This document shows positions 43,258 to 52,231 of a stretch of 64,000 nucleotides of DNA, piece by piece. The stretch comes from a bacterium. GTDB lineage: Bacteria; Bacteroidota; Bacteroidia; Flavobacteriales_D; Crocinitomicaceae. The stretch lies in assembly GCA_024742305.1 (NCBI GenBank), contig JANSYQ010000017.1, forward strand, positions 1-64,000, written 5' to 3'. Made by a program: the position numbers and the translations under genes. Below the pieces are notes generated by a model that ran no database searches, was not told where the DNA came from, and saw only the letters and a program-made list of their open reading frames with translations. Positions within the stretch are counted from its first letter, which is position 1; the number at the start of each line of letters is the position of its first letter.

Positions 43258-43719
43258 ATGAAAATTGAAGATGCAATACAATCGAAGTTTCCTTCTTCGC
43301 AAGTAAAGGCGATTGTGAACTTGAGATACACAGCAAATTATGTCGGTGCTATTCAGAATTCGTTCATGTCGAATTTTGGATTAACTCTACCTCAATTTAA
43401 TATCCTACGGATATTGCGCGGTGCCGGAACAGAAATCACTGTGAATACGGTCAAAGATCGTATGATTGAGAAGTCCCCGAATACCACTCGATTAATGGAT
43501 AAATTGATTGACAAGGGGTTGATTTCAAGAACGCGTTGCAGCGATGACCGCCGTGTAGTGTTTGTAAAAATTACTCAGGAAGGTTTGGATCTTTTGTCCA
43601 AAATTGATGTCAAATTTGAAGATGAAGGAGGGAAGTTTGTCCCGAAGCAGCTTTCAGACGAAGACGCTGAAAAATTGAGTGACCTACTAGATATATTGCG
43701 AGATTGTGTTGAATCCTGA
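43258..43719 (+). CDS. MarR family transcriptional regulator
   Basis: 153 residues with a winged helix: VGAIQNSFMSNFGLTLPQFNILRILRGAG, then the recognition helix region VKDRMIEKSPNTTRLMDKLIDKGLISR and the wing CSDDRRVVFVKITQEG. It lacks the N-terminal redox Cys of OhrR; a single Cys sits in the wing-proximal TRCSDD. It is followed, overlapping by 14 bases, by an OsmC protein, and it likely controls this pair and itself through the palindrome upstream. The signal sensed is unknown. Confidence 0.9.
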   Translation: MKIEDAIQSKFPSSQVKAIVNLRYTANYVGAIQNSFMSNFGLTLPQFNILRILRGAGTEITVNTVKDRMIEKSPNTTRLMDKLIDKGLISRTRCSDDRRVVFVKITQEGLDLLSKIDVKFEDEGGKFVPKQLSDEDAEKLSDLLDILRDCVES

Positions 43720-44089
43720 TTTGAAAGGTATCAACCTGAGCGGTTTTGCGGTGAAAATGTCCGCTCGTGGACATGAAATCTTGGCTGATGAGCCTAAAGA
43801 TTTGGGTGGAACCGACTTAGGAGCAAAGCCGAGTGAGTTATTGCTGTCTTCTTTGGCAGGCTGTAAATTGATCACTATGCGCATGTATGCAGAGAGGAAA
43901 GGGTGGGAGATTGGAGAAACCACTATCGAATTGCGCTACATTGAAAGGGGCGATCCGACTATTGTAGAGAAAAAAATTCGTTTTACCGGCGATTTAGACG
44001 AAGACCAAACCAAACGATTGATTGATATCTCGGGTCGTTGCCCTGTGGCTAAAATGCTGAAAAACTCTATTGTATACGAGATTGTGTGA
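43706..44089 (+). CDS. OsmC family protein
   Basis: Thiol peroxidase of the Ohr/OsmC superfamily, or a related redox protein. 127 residues from the GTG at 43706, which overlaps marR; an ATG at 43757 would lose the first strand, so the GTG is preferred. The two reactive Cys are in LLSSLAGCKLITMRMY and ISGRCPVAKML. It is shorter than Ohr and nearer to the YhfA/OsmC subgroup. Operon with MarR indicates induction by stress or electrophile. Confidence 0.85.
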   Translation: MLNPDLKGINLSGFAVKMSARGHEILADEPKDLGGTDLGAKPSELLLSSLAGCKLITMRMYAERKGWEIGETTIELRYIERGDPTIVEKKIRFTGDLDEDQTKRLIDISGRCPVAKMLKNSIVYEIV

Positions 44090-44230
44090 TCATCTCGCAA
44101 CCTTCATTTTCTTTTTCGTATTCTTCAAGGCAATTCCCAACCCAATTAGCGCTACATCAAAGCCCTGTTTTTCATTTTGATCCTTCTGTTGTTTCTTCAA
44201 CAGTTTTGCTATTTCGATAGACGTTAACAT
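44090..44230 (-). CDS. Possible 46-residue small protein
   Basis: ATG at 44230 to TGA at 44090, stop codons abutting the OsmC stop in convergent orientation. The peptide starts MLTSIEIAKLLKKQQ, has a hydrophobic middle (FDVALIGLGIALK) and a strongly basic end. Composition is consistent with a small membrane-binding or RNA-binding peptide, but no homologue is known to me and no good ribosome-binding site is seen. Chance ORF is a real possibility. Confidence 0.3.
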   Translation of the reverse strand: MLTSIEIAKLLKKQQKDQNEKQGFDVALIGLGIALKNTKKKMKVAR

Positions 44231-44331
44231 ATCTGTCCATTTTAAGTTCTAATAGCAATATAAACAAACGGCATACCAATTTCAGAGAGAACTCCTGAAT
44301 GGTAGTGTTTATCGAGTGAAAGGAAATTGAA

Positions 44332-44883
44332 TTATTTCTGACAAGTATACACAAAGGCCGGAGGAAGGTTCCGAATTGTGAATTGAATGTTGACATCCTT
44401 GAAAATGCCTTCCAAGTAGCGTTTGGACTGAAGCGAATACTGAAATTGAATGTACTTTCCTTTTTTATGCAGCGATTTGTGTGCAGCATTGACCACATTT
44501 GCGCGTAATTCTTCCGGGAAGACCATCAAGGGTAAGGAAGATATCACAGCATCAGCCGATCCCGGTTTCTCCACATATTTACTAATGTTTTCTGCGGAAT
44601 CATGAATAATTTGAGCACGAGGATCATCAATTCGTTCTGAGATGTGCTTGTAAAATTCGTCGTTCAGTTCAAAGACGTACAATTTGGCATCCGGCGCCAT
44701 GCGTTCCAATAGAATCTCTGTAAAAACACCATTTCCCGGACCTAACTCGATGATAATTTTTGAGTTTTCGAAATCAACATTCTTTAGCATTTTCTCTGCC
44801 AAAAAACGTGTGCTAGGGGCAACGGCTCCTACCATTTGGCGGTCCTTGAAAAACTGACGAAGAAATTTGGTTTTTGTTCCCAT
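44332..44883 (-). CDS. SAM-dependent methyltransferase (PmtA-like)
   Basis: 183 residues, class I methyltransferase. SAM motif I is IIIELGPGNGVFTEILL; AVAPSTRFLAEKML in the N-terminus and SSLPLMVFPEELRANVV after the fold match phospholipid N-methyltransferases such as PmtA; rRNA adenine dimethylases are a more distant match. It would methylate phosphatidylethanolamine or a similar amine at the membrane. Three bases downstream of the dihydroorotase-like gene; both minus strand. Confidence 0.8.
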   Translation of the reverse strand: MGTKTKFLRQFFKDRQMVGAVAPSTRFLAEKMLKNVDFENSKIIIELGPGNGVFTEILLERMAPDAKLYVFELNDEFYKHISERIDDPRAQIIHDSAENISKYVEKPGSADAVISSLPLMVFPEELRANVVNAAHKSLHKKGKYIQFQYSLQSKRYLEGIFKDVNIQFTIRNLPPAFVYTCQK

Positions 44884-44886
44884 GCC

Positions 44887-46146
44887 TTACGCTTTGATCG
44901 CCAATTTACCATTATTTATAACTCCAAGCACCTTGCCTTTCAACTCTTCGTTCAGGTATGGTGTGTTGAAAGCATTTCCTGTGATAGCTGATTTTTCAAG
45001 TGTCCAGTTAGTATCGGGTTGAAACAAAGTTAGATCTGCTGGTGCGCCTTCCTCAACTCGTTGCCCCTCCAATTGTAGAACATTACGAGCATTGACTGTC
45101 AAGGCATTAATTACGATGTCCATTTCGAACTCTTCGCATCGCTGCAAAGCTCCAAGTGACGATTGCAAGCCAATAGTTCCGAATTCTGCCAAATCAAATT
45201 CTAAATCCTTTTCTTCTTTGTCCTGCGGTCGATGATCGGTAACGATACAGTCAATGGTACCATCTTTCAGGCCTTCCCAAAGCGCTTTTCTATCCGACTC
45301 AAAACGGAGCGGAGGCATCACTTTGAAATTGGAGTCAAACCCTAAAACCGCCTCTTCGTTGTGGGTCAAATTGGCAATATGTACATCTGCGGTAACGTTC
45401 AACCCATTGGTTTTTGCTTCTTTGATTAATCGAACTCCTTCTGCCGTTGATACACCCGATAGGTGCAAATTACCTTGCGTGTATTCAAGCAAGCGCAAAT
45501 TTCTTTCGATCTGAATGATCTCACTGATCGACGGATCGGCTTTTAATCCTGTCTGAGTGGAGGCCATTCCTTCGTTAACCATTCCTTTTCCAGCAATGTG
45601 CGGATCCCGAGCGAAAGACATCACGGTTCCTCCGAAGTTCCGAGAGTAGAGCAACCCGCGATACATGATACCTGCATGAACCGGCACCAAATCATCTGAG
45701 AACAAACGCACACCTGATTGGTACATATCGTACATTTCAGCGAGGTTTTCGCCATGCATTCCTACTGTCAAAGCGCCAATAGGATGTAAACTACAAGTAT
45801 GACCTTCGGCGCGACGTTGCATGTATTGAATTTGCGATTTCCCATCAACAACAGGTGATGTTCCCGGAAGAACAGCCACATGGGTGTAGCCACCATAAAC
45901 AGCCGCATCCAATAATTGTTCAATGGTTTGTTTGTGTTCTTCACCCGGATCGCACGATTCCGCTTTCAAATCAACCCAACCTTGAGAGACATGTAAATCT
46001 TCTCCTTCAATCAATTGTGCATCAGTAGCTTCAATGCTATCGGCTATTTTAATTATGCGATCATTTTCAATTTGAATATCAACGACTTTTCCGTGGAAAG
46101 CAGATTGCGCGTCGACAACCTTGGCGTTTTTGATCACTATTTTCAT
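44887..46146 (-). CDS. Dihydroorotase-like protein lacking metal ligands
   Basis: 419 residues, amidohydrolase fold of the PyrC class I type: YGGYTHVAVLPGTSPVVDGKSQI, GVRLFSDDLVPV and FGTIGLQSSLGAL mark the family. The zinc-binding HxH after strand 1 is absent (WVDLKAESCDPGEE), the later CHxST box reads LHLSGVSTAEG, the TPHH box reads ADVHIANLTH and DHAPH reads TDHRPQ. Such members occur in Flavobacteriia and are likely PyrC'-type non-catalytic or altered proteins. Usual annotation is dihydroorotase; I consider catalytic activity doubtful. 12 bases separate it from the BatA-like gene. Confidence 0.8.
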   Translation of the reverse strand: MKIVIKNAKVVDAQSAFHGKVVDIQIENDRIIKIADSIEATDAQLIEGEDLHVSQGWVDLKAESCDPGEEHKQTIEQLLDAAVYGGYTHVAVLPGTSPVVDGKSQIQYMQRRAEGHTCSLHPIGALTVGMHGENLAEMYDMYQSGVRLFSDDLVPVHAGIMYRGLLYSRNFGGTVMSFARDPHIAGKGMVNEGMASTQTGLKADPSISEIIQIERNLRLLEYTQGNLHLSGVSTAEGVRLIKEAKTNGLNVTADVHIANLTHNEEAVLGFDSNFKVMPPLRFESDRKALWEGLKDGTIDCIVTDHRPQDKEEKDLEFDLAEFGTIGLQSSLGALQRCEEFEMDIVINALTVNARNVLQLEGQRVEEGAPADLTLFQPDTNWTLEKSAITGNAFNTPYLNEELKGKVLGVINNGKLAIKA

Positions 46147-46158
46147 GCAGTTCAGGTT

Positions 46159-48189
46159 CTATTTAAGGATGCGTATCAAGAGCATTTCGCTCGCCACAAA
46201 AATAAGCGTTAAAATGATACAAATTTTCCAGTAGCTGAACGGTTTGTTAATATCGTTTGTTGATAATTCGCTCGTGCTACTGATCTCATTGTACTGGTAC
46301 TGGTTCTCTCCGAAAATGCGTTCAATATCAGATTGCTCGTAATACTTTAGTTTCGATTCAGCTCGATTGAAGTTCAAACTAAGTCTTCCGAGCGGCGACT
46401 CCGTTTTAATCGTGTAGTTACCAGCAAGCAATTGGGTGAAATTATCCAGTTTGCTTAATGACAAGTAATGAACTCCAGAAATCTCTTCATGCTGCGGAAT
46501 AACGTCAATGTTATTTCCAATTATATGAAACACTTCATCCCGCTTGATCTCCTCGTATACTGGATATTTGGTAGCATTCCCAATAGTTAAAGCGATGGGT
46601 TGACTTCGTTTCGATAGTTCACCCATGCGGAGTAAAATGGTTGTAAATAGAACATCGTTGGTGATGGAGCCGAAATCCTCGTGCGCCGAGCTGTAAAACA
46701 TGAATGCGTAGCCATTTCCTTTCGAGTAGGAGAGAAGTGGCAAGCCATTTTGCATGGTGATAAGATCCGAGGACCGTGAACCGCCTTTCATTGCCTGAAA
46801 TGCTTTGCTAACGGCTGGCAGGTTGATGTTCGAGGTTTTCTCTTCGAAAACTCCAGTATAAAAAGGATCTGAATCGACCAATGTTTTAATGCGAGTTCCA
46901 CTGCTTACGGCATTACCGAGAGAAGGCAATTGATTGTCTTGAAGCAACTGATTCCAATTACCTCTATTCGGTGTCCTTCCTGGGAAAAGAGCAACGGAAC
47001 CTCCAGTTTCACGAAAAGCATCCAAGTAACTCACAATACCTGATGGAAGTTCATTAGCACCGTTAATCACCACCAAATCTTTCCGGTCGAAATCGCCTTT
47101 AGTTATAGTGGTTATCTCTTTCGTTAAGCATTGATACGCATCGTTGATTTCATAAATAACATGTGCTCCGCGCACCGCATCCTCACCGTTGATAACCAAT
47201 ACGTTCGTGTATTTTTGAACTTCGTATGAAATGAAATACGAATCGTCGAAGAAAACACTTTGATCTGCCACGTTGATGCGTCCTTCGTTCCATCCTGATT
47301 CTTTATCAGTGTACGTAAATGATGTTACGACAGATTTCCCCGCAGGAACGTTAACGAAGATGGTCTTGTCCAATCCTTTCAGTTGAATGGTTGTTTCTAG
47401 GTTCTCGATATCGGATTGTGTATCATTTTGAACCTTGATGTTCATGGTATTGCTTTGTCCTACCTTGTGCGTAGGATTGCTGAACCAAACCGAATCCACA
47501 TATACATTGGTCGTTTTCTCCGGAACTAAACGAGTAGGATAGTAGGTGATGTTATCGTCTGCTTTGGGCAGCACTCCGGACTTATCCTTTTGAAAGTCGC
47601 TAAAAATGAACGCGTTGACTTTTGTTTTTGTTTCTTCGTCCAAAAGTTTATCGATGACTTCGCGCTGCCACTGAGTTGTTTGCTCAAGTGTACGCGTTAA
47701 TGGACTTAACTCAATAGCATCCAGCTTTTCCATCGCTTCTCTACGATTGAGAAGACGCTCTTCTCGACCCGACATTTCGTTGGTTCCAATAAGGAAACGA
47801 GCATCGGCAGGAGACTTTTCGACAATTTCTTTGGCTTTTTCTCTTGCTTCTGATAGCAATTCCCCTTCTGGTCCGCGGGCTTGCATGGAGAAACTGTTGT
47901 CTAAGTAGAACGCATAGATTGGGGATTTCGAACTCAACTTTTCTTCGGAAGATGAAAAATACGGTTGCGCAAATGCGAGTACCAAAAACAAGAAAGCTAA
48001 CAACCGTGTGGCTAAAATCAACCAATGTTTCAAGCGTTGCGTTGATTTTGTCTGCTGATCAACATGCTTAATAAAGTTGAGACTGGAGAAATAGAGCGTT
48101 TTGTACCGTTTAAAATTGAAAAGGTGAATCACTATTGGAATGGCTAGTGCGGTTAGAGCCCAAAGAAATTCAGGGTACAAAAACTTCAT
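46159..48189 (-). CDS. BatA-domain membrane protein with vWA region
   Basis: 676 residues. The N-terminal BatA signature is LYPEFLWALTALAIPIVIHLFNFKRYKTLYFSSLNFI with two membrane helices; a vWA-like domain follows with AFYLDNSFSMQARGPEGELL (D-x-S-x-S variant). Middle and C-terminal domains are beta-rich and extracytoplasmic, and a last transmembrane helix (YWKICIILTLIFVASEMLLIRILK) anchors the end. Family of the aerotolerance-type Bat proteins, function unknown. Upstream of pyrC-like, co-directional. Confidence 0.8.
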   Translation of the reverse strand: MKFLYPEFLWALTALAIPIVIHLFNFKRYKTLYFSSLNFIKHVDQQTKSTQRLKHWLILATRLLAFLFLVLAFAQPYFSSSEEKLSSKSPIYAFYLDNSFSMQARGPEGELLSEAREKAKEIVEKSPADARFLIGTNEMSGREERLLNRREAMEKLDAIELSPLTRTLEQTTQWQREVIDKLLDEETKTKVNAFIFSDFQKDKSGVLPKADDNITYYPTRLVPEKTTNVYVDSVWFSNPTHKVGQSNTMNIKVQNDTQSDIENLETTIQLKGLDKTIFVNVPAGKSVVTSFTYTDKESGWNEGRINVADQSVFFDDSYFISYEVQKYTNVLVINGEDAVRGAHVIYEINDAYQCLTKEITTITKGDFDRKDLVVINGANELPSGIVSYLDAFRETGGSVALFPGRTPNRGNWNQLLQDNQLPSLGNAVSSGTRIKTLVDSDPFYTGVFEEKTSNINLPAVSKAFQAMKGGSRSSDLITMQNGLPLLSYSKGNGYAFMFYSSAHEDFGSITNDVLFTTILLRMGELSKRSQPIALTIGNATKYPVYEEIKRDEVFHIIGNNIDVIPQHEEISGVHYLSLSKLDNFTQLLAGNYTIKTESPLGRLSLNFNRAESKLKYYEQSDIERIFGENQYQYNEISSTSELSTNDINKPFSYWKICIILTLIFVASEMLLIRILK

Positions 48190-48279
48190 GAACGTAAAGA
48201 TAGAATTTCGGTGGAATTGGAAACTACAAGTGTGATGGGAAGTTCCTAAAAATGGTTAATGCAGCATTTCGCGAGTGCG

Positions 48280-48353
48280 TCTCGGCTCATTCGGAGAGTA
48301 GGTATCGGCTCCAAACGACGTACTTCGGTCATGTTCATTGAGCGGAGCCGAGA
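48280..48353. repeat. Short intergenic repeat with inverted ends
   Basis: TCTCGGCTC (48280-48288) and GAGCCGAGA (48345-48353) are exact inverted repeats. TTGAGCGGAGCCGAGATG-like blocks are known to me as abundant dispersed repeats in Bacteroidota genomes. The right end overlaps the last codons of the TIGR02757 gene. Confidence 0.6.
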
Positions 48354-49114
48354 TGATCTTGACCACCTTCAAACGCCCCAATGCCAAACAAGGAAAAGTC
48401 GTACTTGCCCGGATCAATAGGGTCAAACTTGCGGAAAACCGACATGATCTCTTCCAGGGCTTTCCAGTCGTTTTGTTTTCGTTTAAGCAACTTCAATTCT
48501 CTCGCTACGCGCGCTGTATGTACATCAAGGGGAATCATTAGTTCAGAGGTGGGGATGCTTTTCCATATTCCGAAATCTACACCGGAGTTATCATTTCTGA
48601 CCATCCAACGCAAATACATATTCAGTCGTTTTGCTGCCGAGCCACGCGAAGGATCGGAAAGGTGTTTTTCTGAGCGTTTTTCATGCTCGACGCGCAACAT
48701 TTCGTTGCGGAAGTTCACAATGCGTCCTTTTACACCATCAAGTTCGTCATGCTCTGAAAAGGCTGCCTCTAAGGAACCAAGTCGATTGTAGATAGATTGC
48801 AGTCCTCGAAAGAAAAAATCCAAATCTTGTGCGTTGAATGTACGGTGAACGAAGTCGGGGAGGGTGTTGGCGGTATAATTTGTAACAAACTCATACGGTT
48901 GATCTCCCATAATGGCCAACATTCGCTCGCCACTTTTGATGATCATTTCGCGCTTGCCCCATGCTATTGTTGCAATCAACAAGCCTACAATTTCAATGTC
49001 CTCTTTGCGATCAAATCGATGTACGAGCTGGATGGGATCTGTTTCAATAAAATTTCGATTGTTGTATTGCTCGAATTTTTCTTCGAGGTATGTTTTGAGT
49101 TCTGAGCGCTTCAT
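48335..49114 (-). CDS. TIGR02757 family protein (DUF2400)
   Basis: 259 residues of a conserved bacterial family without known function. Signatures: LVHRFDRKEDIEIVGLLIATIAWGKREMI, NTLPDFVHRTFNAQDLDFFFRGLQSIY, RLNMYLRWMVRNDNSGVDFGIWKSI and IPLDVHTARVARELKLLKRKQ. The fold resembles HhH-GPD DNA glycosylases in outline, but no lyase Lys is evident to me. The last residues (GGQDHLGSAQ) are encoded inside the short repeat at 48345-48353 and look appended. Six bases separate its start from lolD. Confidence 0.88.
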   Translation of the reverse strand: MKRSELKTYLEEKFEQYNNRNFIETDPIQLVHRFDRKEDIEIVGLLIATIAWGKREMIIKSGERMLAIMGDQPYEFVTNYTANTLPDFVHRTFNAQDLDFFFRGLQSIYNRLGSLEAAFSEHDELDGVKGRIVNFRNEMLRVEHEKRSEKHLSDPSRGSAAKRLNMYLRWMVRNDNSGVDFGIWKSIPTSELMIPLDVHTARVARELKLLKRKQNDWKALEEIMSVFRKFDPIDPGKYDFSLFGIGAFEGGQDHLGSAQ

Positions 49115-49120
49115 AAGTGC

Positions 49121-49774
49121 TTAACTCACTATATTGCCATCAGACATTACCAGCTTACGATCTGTCATGTTTGCCAATTCGTTATTATGTGTAACAATGA
49201 TGAAGGTTTGACCGAATTGATCACGTAAATCGAAAAACAATTGATGTAGCTCCTGAGAATTCTTACTGTCAAGGTTTCCGGAAGGTTCATCAGCAAAAAT
49301 TACGCTGGGCTTATTGATCAACGAACGTGCTACGGCAATACGCTGCTGCTCTCCTCCAGAAAGCTCATTGGGCTTGTGATCAGCACGATTGGTCAATCCA
49401 AGCACCTCCAAAAGTTGCATGCCATCTGCCTTCGCTTTCTTCATACTTTCTCCCTTGATTAAGGCAGGCAGAGCTATGTTTTCAATAGCGGTGAACTCCG
49501 GTAACAACTGATGAAATTGAAAAATGAATCCAACGGAAGTATTTCGAAAGGCCGACATTTGTCGGGAAGACAAAGCAAATGGATTAACACCGTCTATTTC
49601 TACGGTTCCGTTATCGGGTTTGTCCAGCGTACCAAGAATTTGAAGTAAAGTTGTCTTTCCAGCACCAGAAGAACCCACAATCGAGACGATTTCGCCTGAA
49701 GCGATATCTAAATCAATTCCTTTGAGAATTTGAAGGTCGTCATACGATTTGGTAATCCCTCTAGCTGTTAACAT
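49121..49774 (-). CDS. lolD: Lipoprotein-releasing ABC ATPase LolD
   Basis: ATPase of the LolCDE/MacB family that extracts lipoproteins from the inner membrane or exports compounds. 217 residues: Walker [19 protein letters not shown]-loop [19 protein letters not shown], signature [15 protein letters not shown], Walker [15 protein letters not shown]-loop IIVTHNNEL. The LolD-like Leu-Leu-Pro-Glu-Phe stretch supports the name. The permease partner is not in the window. It follows ribBA by one base. Confidence 0.9.
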   Translation of the reverse strand: MLTARGITKSYDDLQILKGIDLDIASGEIVSIVGSSGAGKTTLLQILGTLDKPDNGTVEIDGVNPFALSSRQMSAFRNTSVGFIFQFHQLLPEFTAIENIALPALIKGESMKKAKADGMQLLEVLGLTNRADHKPNELSGGEQQRIAVARSLINKPSVIFADEPSGNLDSKNSQELHQLFFDLRDQFGQTFIIVTHNNELANMTDRKLVMSDGNIVS

Positions 49775-49775
49775 C

Positions 49776-50990
49776 TTACATATCTTGTTTTAGCGAGTGT
49801 CCCATTTTGTCACGCTTGGTTTTCAAATACAACTCGTTGTGCTTGTTGCTTTTGATTTCCAATTCTACATTTTCAACGATTTCTATACCGTAACCAATGA
49901 GGCCTGTACGCTTTTTCGGGTTGTTCGACATCAAACGCATTTTCTTAACGCCCAAATCACGAATGATCTGCGCCCCAATTCCGTAGTCACGCTCATCGCC
50001 CTTAAAACCGAGCTTTTCGTTCGCTTCTAGCGTATCCAAACCTTCTTCTTGCAGTTTGTAGGCACGTAACTTATTCAACAGTCCAATGCCCCGTCCTTCT
50101 TGATTCATGTACACGATAATTCCTTTCCCTGCTTCCTCAATCATTTGCATTGATTTCTGCAGCTGAGGACCGCAATCGCAACGACACGAACCGAAAATGT
50201 CTCCGGTCATACAAGAGGAGTGAACGCGAACCAAAACTGGCTCGTTTTCTTCCCATTCGCCCTTCTTTAAAGCTAAATGCTCCTTACCAGAATTCGTTTC
50301 CTCGTAAAGATACATATCGAAATCGCCTTCAATTGTAGGAAGTTTGACGTCAATCTTCTTTTCAATCAACGACTCGTGTTTGATTCGGTACTCGATCAAA
50401 TCTTCGATGGAGACGATTTTCATATCAAAGCGTTTCGCAATCTCAATCAACTGCGGCAAACGCGCCATGGTTCCGTCTTCGTTCAGTATTTCTACAATAA
50501 CACCAGCCGGCTCAAATCCAGCAAGCCTAGAAAGATCGATAGCTGCTTCGGTATGCCCGGCACGTCGTAAAACACCACCTTTTTTTGCACGTAACGGGAA
50601 GATGTGTCCTGGTTTTCCAAGCTCTTCTGGACGAATACTTGGATCAATTAAGGCTTTAACGGTTTTGGCACGATCACTAGCGCTAATTCCTGTGGTACAT
50701 CCATGTCCAATTAAGTCAACGGAGACGGTAAATGGTGTTTCGTAGGCTGCTGAATTGGAACGAACCATGAGATCCAATCCTAGTTCTTCACAACGATCTT
50801 CTACCAATGGAGCGCAAACCAGTCCACGACCGTGCGTAACCATGAAGTTGATAATTTCTGGAGTGATGTTTCGAGCGGCAGTTAAGAAATCCCCCTCATT
50901 CTCACGATCCTCGTCATCCACAACGATGACAACCTTTCCATTTTTGATCTCCTCAATCGCTTCCTCAATGGTGTTCAACTCGAAATCCAT
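49776..50990 (-). CDS. ribBA: Bifunctional DHBP synthase / GTP cyclohydrolase II
   Basis: Two entry enzymes of riboflavin synthesis in 404 residues. RibB domain (1-200): [57 protein letters not shown]. RibA domain (205-404): zinc Cys cluster [22 protein letters not shown] and [19 protein letters not shown], with the last signature [17 protein letters not shown]. Everything needed for both activities is present. No FMN riboswitch was seen upstream. Confidence 0.96.
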   Translation of the reverse strand: MDFELNTIEEAIEEIKNGKVVIVVDDEDRENEGDFLTAARNITPEIINFMVTHGRGLVCAPLVEDRCEELGLDLMVRSNSAAYETPFTVSVDLIGHGCTTGISASDRAKTVKALIDPSIRPEELGKPGHIFPLRAKKGGVLRRAGHTEAAIDLSRLAGFEPAGVIVEILNEDGTMARLPQLIEIAKRFDMKIVSIEDLIEYRIKHESLIEKKIDVKLPTIEGDFDMYLYEETNSGKEHLALKKGEWEENEPVLVRVHSSCMTGDIFGSCRCDCGPQLQKSMQMIEEAGKGIIVYMNQEGRGIGLLNKLRAYKLQEEGLDTLEANEKLGFKGDERDYGIGAQIIRDLGVKKMRLMSNNPKKRTGLIGYGIEIVENVELEIKSNKHNELYLKTKRDKMGHSLKQDM

Positions 50991-51040
50991 GTATTCTAAT
51001 TTTGTGCAAAATTACGCCAAATATCTCAGTTTACTGCTGT

Positions 51041-52231
51041 TTACAACCCTTTTTGATACATCAATCGAATGAGCTTGTTGGTAGTTTCCTCCCAACTGTA
51101 TTTTTCCTGAACGAAAGATTGCGCCGCCTCGGCAATTTGTTGACGTTTTTGCTCCGAATCTAGTAAGATACGAATATTGGCAATGATTTCCTCAGGACTG
51201 TTTCCTACCAAAATGTGCTTGTTGTGAGATGCACCGATGGCGTTATTCGCTAGATCGGTCGTAACGCAAGGTGTTTTCAGGGCCATCGCCTCTAGTAGTT
51301 TGTTCTGCATTCCAGTACCGATTGTCATTGGAGCAAGGAATATTTTTCCATCTAAATATGAGTCACGAATATCATCTACCCAGCCTGTGAGCTCAATTTG
51401 AGGATTTGAATTGGCCAATTTCCTCACGGATGGGTGAGGAGTGGCACCAGAAACCAGCAATGTCGACATGGGGAAAGCTGGTAAAATATGATCGGAGATA
51501 TATGTTACTGCGTCGATGTTTGGTGGGTAAGACATGTTCCCTACGAACACGAAATCGTGAGTCTCTTTTCGGTTCAATGTTTCAAAAAATGAGGGTGCAA
51601 TACCGTTGGGAACAGCGACAATCTTGTGCTTGTCGGGATGCGCTATCAAATTCCTATCCTGTTCACTAATGATGGTATGGTGCTCGAAGAAATCAAAGAT
51701 TTTCCGTTCGTATTTCTGCAAGCGTTTGGATTCCATCTTGAATAGCCAACGATCGTACCACGGACGTTTCGAGATTCTGCGTTGAACCCCTGCACTAAAC
51801 GCGTCCATGTAATCAATGGTCTTGGGAATGTGATGGATGTTCTTTACGTATTCCGCAGAACGTATAAGTTGACAGTAAATATGTTCGAAATCGTTATCCA
51901 AAATCGTTGTTCGCACCTTATTTCTACCCGACATCGAATTGAAATAGTGTACTTGAAATGGTAGGTCGGAAAGTAAACCTGCTAAAAGGCTAAAGAAGCG
52001 TTTTCCTCTAGATAAATAATGCACAATTACCTCTTCGCAAATGTCATTAACTTTTTCAAAATCAGTATTTGAAACTGGTTTATCTGAAGTAGCGAATAAG
52101 GTAACGCGATAGGTTTTTGCCAATTCTTGAATTTGATAATACGCGCGTAGTTTGTCCCCTTTCTCGAGTGGGTAAGGGAATCGAGAGAGAACAACGAGAA
52201 TTTGCGGTTTATTTTCTTTTGATGAACTCAA
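51041..52231 (-). CDS. Glycosyltransferase family 4
   Basis: 396 residues, GT-B fold: [25 protein letters not shown] in the acceptor domain, IAVPNG-like [13 protein letters not shown] at the hinge, and [36 protein letters not shown] with the usual nucleotide-sugar-binding Glu. Acts at the inner membrane or in the cytosol; probably in polysaccharide or glycolipid synthesis. Overlaps the next glycosyltransferase by 23 bases. Substrate unknown. Confidence 0.88.
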   Translation of the reverse strand: MSSSKENKPQILVVLSRFPYPLEKGDKLRAYYQIQELAKTYRVTLFATSDKPVSNTDFEKVNDICEEVIVHYLSRGKRFFSLLAGLLSDLPFQVHYFNSMSGRNKVRTTILDNDFEHIYCQLIRSAEYVKNIHHIPKTIDYMDAFSAGVQRRISKRPWYDRWLFKMESKRLQKYERKIFDFFEHHTIISEQDRNLIAHPDKHKIVAVPNGIAPSFFETLNRKETHDFVFVGNMSYPPNIDAVTYISDHILPAFPMSTLLVSGATPHPSVRKLANSNPQIELTGWVDDIRDSYLDGKIFLAPMTIGTGMQNKLLEAMALKTPCVTTDLANNAIGASHNKHILVGNSPEEIIANIRILLDSEQKRQQIAEAAQSFVQEKYSWEETTNKLIRLMYQKGL

